Below, in pieces: positions 55,686 through 64,000 of a DNA stretch of 64,000 nt. The stretch spans positions 1,262,001-1,326,000 of the forward strand of contig NZ_AP017368.1 of the NCBI RefSeq assembly GCF_002355955.1, given 5' to 3'. Below the pieces are notes generated by a model. That model saw only the letters and a program-made list of their open reading frames with translations. It was not told the origin of the DNA and searched no databases. Source of the DNA: Candidatus Desulfovibrio trichonymphae. GTDB lineage: Bacteria > Desulfobacterota > Desulfovibrionia > Desulfovibrionales > Desulfovibrionaceae. How positions within the stretch are numbered: the first letter of the stretch is position 1; each line of letters starts with the position of its first letter. The translations under genes were made by a program, and so were the position numbers.

Positions 55686-56591
55686 ATGAAGATCCTGCGT
55701 TTCTTCTCCGGCTTCACCTTGGTGTGCGTCACTTTTTTGTTGAGCGCCTGCCTGCAGAGTTCTTCTGCAGGCGGCAGCCTTAACCTGGACCAGCAGGTGC
55801 AGCAGCACGATATGCAGTTGCGGCAATTGCAGCCTGCACAGGCGGATGTCTGGAGCCAGGTGCAGGCCATGCGTCAGGAATTGAACCAGATTAAGGGACA
55901 AATGGACGATCTGCATAACGCGGGCGGCGTGCGCGCGCTTGTGGATCGTGTCAACCGGCACGACGCGGCATTGCGTCAGGTGGAAAACAGTATGGTGCTG
56001 GATCTCAATCTTGGTGACGCGTCGATGCCGACAGGCTCGCCCATGACGCCGCTGTACGCGCCCGCAGTGGGCATTCCTACGGCCAGCACGGTCACGCCGT
56101 CGTCCCAGCCGCAACCGACATACGGAGACCCTTCGCTTCCGGGCGGCGCGCAGGCCCCCAGCTCCGCCGTGTGGGGGCAGCCGTCGCCGCAGCCTATTGT
56201 GCAGGCACCGCAAAAAGACATATCCTTGGCCCTGTTTGACGCTGGCGTCAATTCCTATAACGCTCGCAACTATGTTGAGGCGCAGCGTTCTTTCTCTGAT
56301 TTTCTGAAAAATTACAAAACGCACAATTTAGTTTCGGAAGCGCAGTTTTATCTGGCGGAATGTCAATTCCAGCGTAACCAGTTTGCCGATGCGGCGCTTG
56401 CGTATGATACAGTGATCAAAAAATACCCTTCGTCGTCATCCACGCCCGGCGCCTATTTGAAGCAGGGGATATGCTTCAGCAAGCTCAATCAGGGAGCAGC
56501 GGCCAAAACTCGTATGCAGGAATTGATCAAAAAATTCCCCAATTCTCTTGAAGCAGCGCGCGCCAAAACATTTTTGAAGACCAATAAATAA
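55686..56591 (+). CDS. cpoB: Tol-Pal system lipoprotein CpoB/YbgF
   Basis: A 301-residue envelope protein: lipoprotein signal (LLSAC, Cys near residue 22), a short coiled coil (residues 33-100), a Pro/Ser-rich linker, and a C-terminal set of TPR repeats (DAGVNSYNARNYVEAQRSF onward). The family coordinates cell-wall synthesis with outer-membrane constriction. The usual pal/tolB genes are not adjacent. Confidence 0.9.
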   Translation: MKILRFFSGFTLVCVTFLLSACLQSSSAGGSLNLDQQVQQHDMQLRQLQPAQADVWSQVQAMRQELNQIKGQMDDLHNAGGVRALVDRVNRHDAALRQVENSMVLDLNLGDASMPTGSPMTPLYAPAVGIPTASTVTPSSQPQPTYGDPSLPGGAQAPSSAVWGQPSPQPIVQAPQKDISLALFDAGVNSYNARNYVEAQRSFSDFLKNYKTHNLVSEAQFYLAECQFQRNQFADAALAYDTVIKKYPSSSSTPGAYLKQGICFSKLNQGAAAKTRMQELIKKFPNSLEAARAKTFLKTNK

Positions 56592-56914
56592 TCGAAGCGA
56601 CAACAATTGAGCCAACGGGGAGCGGGCATATGGTTTTCGTCGTTTTGGATTCAGGAGTTCTTCGAGAGAAGCTGTTCAAAACAGGTCAATTGGGATAATC
56701 CCAAAAGCTGTTGTACGGAGCGTTTGAAACGGCTTGAAAATTTTTGGCAGGCCGGAAGCAAATAAAATCTGAGAGCCGTATCACTCTGGATATGCACAGC
56801 ATTTTCATCCCTTAGCCGGACAGCATTGCCTCAAGTATGACAAGCTTGGTCAAGTTTCTTGCTTTTGTTGTTTTTGTCCTCAATGTTGAGACTCTCAAAT
56901 AGTGTTGACAGGTT
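56592..56914. other. Intergenic region, possible transposase scrap
   Basis: Plus-strand frames give WFSSFWIQEFFE and KRLENFWQAGSK, faintly like N-terminal parts of some transposases, but without a convincing family match. No terminator or gene is clear. Confidence 0.25.
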
Positions 56915-58150
56915 CTAGTTGAGACATTGCTGCTCACTTGTCGCAAATATTTGCTGCGCGAGCTTGCGGTGCGGCGCGGGCATGGGCAAGGTTTCAATTG
57001 CTGCCGGATCGGCCCATTGCCAAGCGCAGGCTGCCGTCAGCAGCGGTGGGGGAGGCAGGCTGTCTGTCAGACAGGGGGGATTTTTGAGCTCCACTCCAAA
57101 ACAGTGCATAGTGATTTTATATGTGGTGTAGCTGTGACGAATGATGCCATATTCCTGCGCCGTGTATACCGCAAAGCCTGTTTCCTCCAGAAATTTTCGC
57201 ACTACGGCGGTTTTTGCGTTTTCACCTTCGTTGACTTTGCCACCGGGAAATTCCCAAAGATTGCCCCAAACCCTGCCGATGTGACGCTTTTGAACAAATA
57301 TTCTGCCACGATGCAGCAAAACGCCTGTTGCCACAACAAACGGTTTGACAGCTATTTTTTTGCCGGGCACGGGACGTTTGTCCGTTAGGCCTTCGTAGTT
57401 GCTGATGCAATACACAGACACAGGGCAGCGGTCGCATCTGGGGATTCTGGCGCAAACAAGCGCACCAAGTTCCATTATTGCCTGATTGTGTTCACGTGCT
57501 TTGCCCTCCGGTACGAGTTTCAGTGCTGTCTCACGAATATTTGAGGCAGCTGGCTCCTGTTTGACTGGAGTGTCAATGTTCAAGATGCGTGCCAGCACAC
57601 GCTCCACATTGGCGTCCACGCAAGGCAGTTTTTTTCCAAAGGCAATGCTGGCTATAGCCCCTGCCGTGTACGGGCCCACGCCGGGCAAGGCTCGAATTGC
57701 AGCAAGATCAGAGGGAAAGCGTCCCTTGTGCTCTTGCACGATGTGGCGGGCAGCGGCAAGAATGTGTCGCGCGCGGGAATAATAGCCTAAGCCCTCCCAA
57801 AGCCGCAGCACTTCATCTTCAGATGCCGCGGCAAGGCTTCTCACATCGGGGAAACGCGTCATCCAGCGCTTGAAGTACTGAACGCCGCGTTCCATTTGTG
57901 TTTGTTGGAGCATGATTTCTGAAATCCAGACTTCGTAAGGGGTATAGCTGGCGCGCCAAGGCAATGGTCGTTTATGTTCGGCAAACCAGTCAAGCAATCC
58001 CTTTTGCAGCTCTGACAAATGCGTTTTGGGGGGGCAATGCCGCCGGGCGGATGAGTTGCATTGTAGCCTCGTGAGAGGAAATTGCGAGAATCTATTTGTC
58101 GTTGACGGCTGCATGGAATACATAATAGACAGCTCTTCATGTATTGTCAT
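56915..58150 (-). CDS. mutY: A/G-specific adenine glycosylase MutY
   Basis: A 411-residue MutY that removes adenine opposite 8-oxoG. The HhH-GPD domain has LPWR, SEIMLQQTQ, GVGPYTAGAI and the catalytic Asp in CVDANVERV. A 4Fe-4S loop of four Cys follows (CARIPRCDRCPVSVYC). A C-terminal NUDIX-like domain carries WEFPGGKVNEGE. About 40 N-terminal residues are extra; starts at 58123 or 58114 are possible. Confidence 0.93.
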   Translation of the reverse strand: MTIHEELSIMYSMQPSTTNRFSQFPLTRLQCNSSARRHCPPKTHLSELQKGLLDWFAEHKRPLPWRASYTPYEVWISEIMLQQTQMERGVQYFKRWMTRFPDVRSLAAASEDEVLRLWEGLGYYSRARHILAAARHIVQEHKGRFPSDLAAIRALPGVGPYTAGAIASIAFGKKLPCVDANVERVLARILNIDTPVKQEPAASNIRETALKLVPEGKAREHNQAIMELGALVCARIPRCDRCPVSVYCISNYEGLTDKRPVPGKKIAVKPFVVATGVLLHRGRIFVQKRHIGRVWGNLWEFPGGKVNEGENAKTAVVRKFLEETGFAVYTAQEYGIIRHSYTTYKITMHCFGVELKNPPCLTDSLPPPPLLTAACAWQWADPAAIETLPMPAPHRKLAQQIFATSEQQCLN

Positions 58151-58245
58151 CCCGTCTATGCTTGGAATATCTTGTTTGGACTGTTGTGGAATTTCAGCAT
58201 CGTGCGCAGGCGAACAGCATGTTCAGCATTTGATAAAGAGCAGGT

Positions 58246-58755
58246 ATGGCAGATAATCTTACAGTGTTGCTTGAAACTTCATCAGGGGATGTTTTATTGG
58301 AACTTTACCCGGACAAGACGCCGAAAACTGTTGCTAATTTTTTACAGTATGTTGATGTGGGTTTTTATGAAAATACCATTTTTCATCGCGTTATTCCAGG
58401 TTTTATGATTCAGGGCGGCGGTCTTTCAGCGCGTATGGAGGAAAAAGACACCGGAATCCCGGTGGAGAATGAAGCCGACAACAGGCTGCCCAACGAGCGC
58501 GGCGCCGTGGCTATGGCCCGCACTGCTGATCCGCACAGCGCGACGGCGCAGTTTTTTATCAATCTGGCGGACAACAGCTTTCTGGATCATAGCGCGCCAA
58601 CGCCTGACGGGTGGGGGTATTGTGTCTTCGGCAAAGTTGTTGAAGGGATGGATGTTGTGGATAAGATAGCGAAGGTGAAGACAAAAAATCAGGGAATACA
58701 CGAAAACGTGCCTGTTGATATGGTATTGATAACCGGCGCAAGCCGTTTTGAGTAA
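58246..58755 (+). CDS. Cyclophilin-type peptidyl-prolyl isomerase
   Basis: A 169-residue cytoplasmic cyclophilin without signal peptide. Active-site blocks [29 protein letters not shown] and [16 protein letters not shown] are all present. It accelerates proline isomerisation in folding proteins. It diverges from mutY across a 95-bp spacer. Confidence 0.95.
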   Translation: MADNLTVLLETSSGDVLLELYPDKTPKTVANFLQYVDVGFYENTIFHRVIPGFMIQGGGLSARMEEKDTGIPVENEADNRLPNERGAVAMARTADPHSATAQFFINLADNSFLDHSAPTPDGWGYCVFGKVVEGMDVVDKIAKVKTKNQGIHENVPVDMVLITGASRFE

Positions 58756-58779
58756 AATAGCGTGCAGGAGTGATTATGT

Positions 58780-58955
58780 ATGTCTCGTGAAACAGTTTTG
58801 GCGTCGCAGGGGCATTTTGATCGGGCGTATAGTTTATTGGCGGAATATATAGATATCTGTCCTGAGAATATATGGATGGGCGGAAAAAAACGGCGGTTGG
58901 CCTGTCTGGCAGCAGATTGCGCACACGGTCATGGTAATGGATTTTTTTATATATG
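58780..58955 (+). pseudogene. Frameshifted, truncated DinB-like gene
   Basis: From an ATG with a CAGGAG site it reads SQGHFDRAYSLLAEYIDIC; then a run of seven A at 58884-58890 shifts the frame, after which GGWPVWQQIAHTVM and DFFIYG follow. This is the N-terminal half of a DinB-superfamily helical-bundle protein. The gene stops at a long hairpin where the rest should be. It lies 24 bp after the cyclophilin gene, so it was probably a second gene of that operon. Confidence 0.7.
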
Positions 58956-58998
58956 GGTAAAAATTCCGGGCGTTGTCCGGAATTTTTACCCATATATA
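58948..58998. terminator. 22-bp perfect hairpin beyond ackA
   Basis: Arms 58948-58969 and 58977-58998 pair perfectly around a 7-nt loop. It lies 8 bp past the ackA stop and at the end of the DinB remnant, so it could stop transcription from either side, though no U-run follows in either direction. Confidence 0.65.
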
Positions 58999-59006
58999 AC
59001 AAGCAG

Positions 59007-60218
59007 CTATTTTCGTGCTATTATTTCCACAGTCGCCATGGCGATTTGCAGTTCTTCATTTGTGGGGATAATCAGCACAGGTATTTTGCTGTCGGGTGTG
59101 GAGATGGCGCGTGCTCCGGCTTTGCGCGTGTTATTTTCCGCTTCGTCCAGTTTGACGCCTAAATACTCAAGCCCATAGCACACTTTTGCACGTGTGATGT
59201 TGTCATTTTCACCGATGCCGGCAGTAAAGACCATGGCGTCAACTTTGCCTTCCAGCAGAGCCACGTATGCGCCAAGCATTTTTTTAACGCTGCGCACGAG
59301 TATTTTAAGCGCCAGCTCCGCACGCTTGTTGCCTGCCGCAATCTGGCTGTGCACATCGCGCATGTCTGTGTAGCCGCAAAGGCCAAGCAGACCGGATTCT
59401 TTGTTCATCAATCTGTCAGCTTCAGCAGGGGAAAGGCCTTTTTTTTCCATGACAAAGGGAACAATGGCGGGATCGACGCTCCCGCAACGCGTGCCCATAA
59501 CAAGGCCTTCCAAGGGGGTCAGCCCCATACTGGTGTCAAAGCATTTACCGTCTTTAACGCAAGTCATGGAGGAGCCGTTGCCCAGATGCATGGTGACAGA
59601 ACGCAGTTCTTTGAGCGGTTTGCCAAGATATTCAGCGGTCTTATGGGCAATATATTTGTGTGATGTGCCATGGAAGCCATAACGGCGAATTTTCAAATCC
59701 TCATACAGTTGATACGGCAAGGCATACATAAAGGCTTCTTCAGGCATGCCCATGCCGAACTCCGTATCAAATACCGCCACGTTGGGAATGCCCGGGAAAA
59801 GTTTTTCCGCAACTTCAATACCCATGAGGTTTGCCGGATTGTGCAGCGGCCCAAGCACAAAATGCTCACGGATAATATCCTTGACGTGGGCATCAACCAG
59901 TACGGTATCCGTGATGAATTCTCCGCCGTGCAGCACACGGTGACCTATCGCCACAATTTCGCTTTTGTCTTTGACGCCGCCGACTTTTGAATCCGTCAGC
60001 AGGGCTATGGCTTCTTCCATGCCTTTGACATGCGTCGGGAAAGCATGTTCGCGTACAATTTGCTCTTGCCTGTCGCCTGAAAAATTTTTATGGGTGAGGC
60101 ATCCTGTCGAGCAGCCGATGCGTTCAACAAGACCGGAACAAAGCACAGTGCGCGTGTCCATTTCCAGCAGCTGGTATTTGCATGACGAGGAACCAGCGTT
60201 TATTATCAGTACTTTCAT
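59007..60218 (-). CDS. ackA: Acetate kinase
   Basis: A 403-residue ASKHA-fold kinase converting acetyl phosphate and ADP to acetate and ATP. Catalytic residues: N7 (INAGSSS), the HRVLHGG Arg, the PLHNPAN His, the FDTEF Asp, GFHGTSH, the MGTR Arg and the TNEE Glu. The block after FDT is GMGMP instead of the usual HQTMP. The ATG at 60218 matches the family N-terminus; the frame to 60371 is spurious. It follows pta by about 60 bp. Confidence 0.96.
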   Translation of the reverse strand: MKVLIINAGSSSCKYQLLEMDTRTVLCSGLVERIGCSTGCLTHKNFSGDRQEQIVREHAFPTHVKGMEEAIALLTDSKVGGVKDKSEIVAIGHRVLHGGEFITDTVLVDAHVKDIIREHFVLGPLHNPANLMGIEVAEKLFPGIPNVAVFDTEFGMGMPEEAFMYALPYQLYEDLKIRRYGFHGTSHKYIAHKTAEYLGKPLKELRSVTMHLGNGSSMTCVKDGKCFDTSMGLTPLEGLVMGTRCGSVDPAIVPFVMEKKGLSPAEADRLMNKESGLLGLCGYTDMRDVHSQIAAGNKRAELALKILVRSVKKMLGAYVALLEGKVDAMVFTAGIGENDNITRAKVCYGLEYLGVKLDEAENNTRKAGARAISTPDSKIPVLIIPTNEELQIAMATVEIIARK

Positions 60219-60279
60219 AGTCATAATCCTTGATGCGTTGTTTGGATGATTAACAACAAAACAGTCTGATACAACGGCC

Positions 60280-62388
60280 TTATTTCTTCTGTTTTTCAGC
60301 TGCTGCTTGCACTGCTGTGATGGCCACCGTGTTGACAATATCGGCGACAGTGCATCCCCGTGAGAGATCATTAACAGGTTTGTTCAGTCCCTGCAGCACA
60401 GGACCTATGGCCAGTGCTTGCGCAGCGCGCTGTACTGCTTTGTATGTGTTGTTGCCGGTGTTTAAATCCGGGAAAATGAAAACCGTCGCCTGACCTGCAA
60501 CCTGACTGCCGGGCAATTTTGTTTTTGCGACAGTGGGGTCGATGGCGGCGTCGTACTGCAACGGTCCTTCAAGTGCGAGATCCGGGGCCATATCTTTGGC
60601 AATTTTTGTTGCTTCCACAACAAGATCCACATCAGCCCCCTTGCCGGATGTGCCGGTGGAATACGAGAGCATGGCGACGCGCGGTTCAATGCCGAAGACA
60701 CTGGCTGTATGGGCCGAAGCTATGGCAATTTCAGCCAGCTGTTGTGCCGTGGGATTCGGGTTTACAGCGCAGTCGCCGAAGACAAGAACGCGGTTTTTAA
60801 GACACATAAGAAATACGGATGACACCACTGAACAGCCGGGTTTTGTCTTGATGAACTCAAAAGAGGGACGGATGGTGTGGGCTGTCGTGTTTACTGCGCC
60901 TGCAACCATGCCGTCAGCGTTATTTTTTTTCACCATCATTGTGGCGTAATAGGTGGCGTCGACCATGACGTCGCGTGCTTGCTCAGGAGTGACGCCCTTG
61001 CTTTTGCGAAACTCGTAGTAGCTTTGTGCGTAGTCGTCGAAATCAGGCGCTTTTACAGGATCAATCAGGGTGGCCTTGGTGATGTTCAGTCCCAGGGCAT
61101 TGGCTTTGTGAGCAATTTTGTCCGTATCACCCAAGAGGATAATGTCGGCCACTTCCCGGCGCAGCAATATATCTGTTGCACGTAGAATGCGTTCTTCAAC
61201 GCCTTCAGCCAGAACAATGCGCATTTTGTTGCTCTTGGCCCGTTCAATGAGTTCAAATTCAAACATCATCGGCGTCATGCGGCTGCCGCGTTTTGTCTCA
61301 AGACGGCCAGATATTTCCTTGCCGTTGATATAGTGCTCATAAAGGCCGAGCACTGTGTTGATTTTACGCAGATCGTCAGGCTCAATCAGGTTACAGACTT
61401 CCCTGAGCGCCAGTATGGTTTTATATGTGTTGTGCTGCGTGAGCAGAATAGGCAAAGACGAACCGGTCCAGCCTTCAATCAGGTTGCAGACTTCCGCAGG
61501 CGGTCGCAGTCCGCCGGTCAGAAGTACTCCGGCAACGTCGGGTTTTGTAGCGGAGAGCCGAGTTGCAATGGCAACAAGAAGCACATCCGTGCGGTCGCCG
61601 GGGGAGATAATCAACTGGTTTTTTGCGATGTATTTTAGCATATTATCCGCGTGCATTGCCGCCACAAGATAGTCGTCCACCAAAGCGTCCAAATGGTTGT
61701 GCCCAAAGAGCACCTCGGCTTTGAGGGTTTTTCTCACATCGTTCATGGTGGATTTGCCGATGGCGGGTTCGTTGGGCACGGTGTATATGAGCGGGGGATT
61801 TGTACTGTCTTTGTTGAAATTCTGTCGCAGCTCATCAAGCTCTGTCTGTGTTAGGTTGCACCAGTTGATAATGATAGCCACCACATCCACAGAGTATTGC
61901 GCAAGCTCGTCCAGGACAAATTGCAGGGATTCGCGTACTTCATCCGCTGTTTTGTTTTCGCCGCTTGTCACCAACATCACGGGGCAGCCCAGATTTGCCG
62001 CAATTTCGACATCGAGTTCAAATTCCAGCACAGGATCCTTACCCAGAAAATCCGTCCCGACACAGAGGACAAAATCATGCTCCCGTAAAAGTTTTTTGTA
62101 TTTTTGCAATATATCTTCCACGAGCAGATTGCGTGAACCCTGGTTGATGATTTCGCGCGCTTCAGTGTATGTGTAGGCAAAGGTGTCGGCATAGTTCATG
62201 TTGATTTTGAAATATTGAAGCATCAGATTGATGTCCGGATCAAGGTCATTAAGCTGTGGTTCACTGATAATCGGTCGAAATATGGCCACATTGCGCATAG
62301 TGCGGCGGAGCATCTGCATTGTGCCGAGGGCAATGGCGCTTTTTCCGTTGCGCTGCGATGTCGCGGTAATGTAGAGGCCGTTATGCAT
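60280..62388 (-). CDS. pta: Phosphate acetyltransferase (long, three-domain)
   Basis: A 702-residue Pta converting acetyl-CoA to acetyl phosphate. The N-terminal P-loop-like domain starts with GLYITATSQRNGKSA; the middle DRTGG domain and the C-terminal catalytic domain (from about residue 375) carry GDCAVNPNP and SYSTGTSGKG. I chose the ATG at 62388; the frame extends to 62433. It is directly downstream of the PFOR gene on the same strand. Confidence 0.96.
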   Translation of the reverse strand: MHNGLYITATSQRNGKSAIALGTMQMLRRTMRNVAIFRPIISEPQLNDLDPDINLMLQYFKINMNYADTFAYTYTEAREIINQGSRNLLVEDILQKYKKLLREHDFVLCVGTDFLGKDPVLEFELDVEIAANLGCPVMLVTSGENKTADEVRESLQFVLDELAQYSVDVVAIIINWCNLTQTELDELRQNFNKDSTNPPLIYTVPNEPAIGKSTMNDVRKTLKAEVLFGHNHLDALVDDYLVAAMHADNMLKYIAKNQLIISPGDRTDVLLVAIATRLSATKPDVAGVLLTGGLRPPAEVCNLIEGWTGSSLPILLTQHNTYKTILALREVCNLIEPDDLRKINTVLGLYEHYINGKEISGRLETKRGSRMTPMMFEFELIERAKSNKMRIVLAEGVEERILRATDILLRREVADIILLGDTDKIAHKANALGLNITKATLIDPVKAPDFDDYAQSYYEFRKSKGVTPEQARDVMVDATYYATMMVKKNNADGMVAGAVNTTAHTIRPSFEFIKTKPGCSVVSSVFLMCLKNRVLVFGDCAVNPNPTAQQLAEIAIASAHTASVFGIEPRVAMLSYSTGTSGKGADVDLVVEATKIAKDMAPDLALEGPLQYDAAIDPTVAKTKLPGSQVAGQATVFIFPDLNTGNNTYKAVQRAAQALAIGPVLQGLNKPVNDLSRGCTVADIVNTVAITAVQAAAEKQKK

Positions 62389-62464
62389 ATGTCTCCATTT
62401 CCCGGCAATGTTTTTGACAGGGTGCCCGACCACAAAGGCCGGGCGAGTCCGTATTGACAGAAAG

Positions 62465-64000
<1,536 letters not shown>

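Noticed and set aside
58774-58798. GTGAAACA half of a parS-like sequence
   Set aside because: Only about 13 of 16 positions fit, and it is part of the DinB-like reading frame.

Overview
The window reads as a chromosomal segment of a Desulfovibrio-like sulfate reducer (Desulfovibrionaceae). The evidence is a siroheme-dependent haem pathway cluster (ahbA, ahbD, hemB, ahbC), the order dnaA-dnaN-gyrB-gyrA, and a pyruvate:ferredoxin oxidoreductase-pta-ackA block. Core genes are intact, but the spacers hold many decayed mobile elements (IS5, IS110, IS630, IS1595, a P4-type integrase, a phage tail fragment) and small pseudogenes. That suggests a genome in reduction, as in a host-associated lineage. 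The species was not determined.

Layout. 0.1-8.2 kb (minus strand): haem cluster, alaS, recA. 8.4-10.3 kb (plus): a parS-like site and parAB. 10.2-23.7 kb (minus): fmt-def-aspS-hisS-purF, then gyrA, gyrB, dnaN and a short dnaA. 23.9-29.1 kb: a murein peptidase, larB, a shikimate-kinase-like gene, a lipoprotein and an OmpA/VWA protein. 29.1-29.9 kb: an IS graveyard flanked by inverted repeats. 29.9-36.6 kb (plus): guaB, guaA, tatB, tatC, hisB, a lipoprotein gene and hisA. 36.7-40.8 kb (minus): ispDF, rnpB, a zinc-ribbon protein, a Nif3-like protein and purQ. 40.9-46.9 kb: pyrG, tRNA-Thr, lepA and SRP RNA among remnants. 47.0-50.5 kb: livHMGF. 50.8-56.6 kb: pgpA, infA, ileS-lspA, cpoB. 56.9-64.0 kb: mutY, a cyclophilin, ackA, pta and the end of the pyruvate:ferredoxin oxidoreductase gene, which runs off the edge.

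Function. PFOR, Pta and AckA convert pyruvate to acetyl-CoA, acetyl phosphate and acetate with ATP gain. The Ahb proteins make haem from sirohaem. purF, purQ, guaB, guaA and pyrG supply nucleotides. tRNA-Thr, the SRP RNA (ffs) and RNase P RNA (rnpB) were found by reading the sequence. I did not find a clearly new defence or biosynthetic system. The most interesting signals are a DnaA without domains I-II, three copies of a promoter-bearing repeat before unrelated transcription units, an IS630-derived element whose empty site is preserved 8.7 kb away, a decayed P4 integrase beside tRNA-Thr, and genes whose ends are now formed by repeats.
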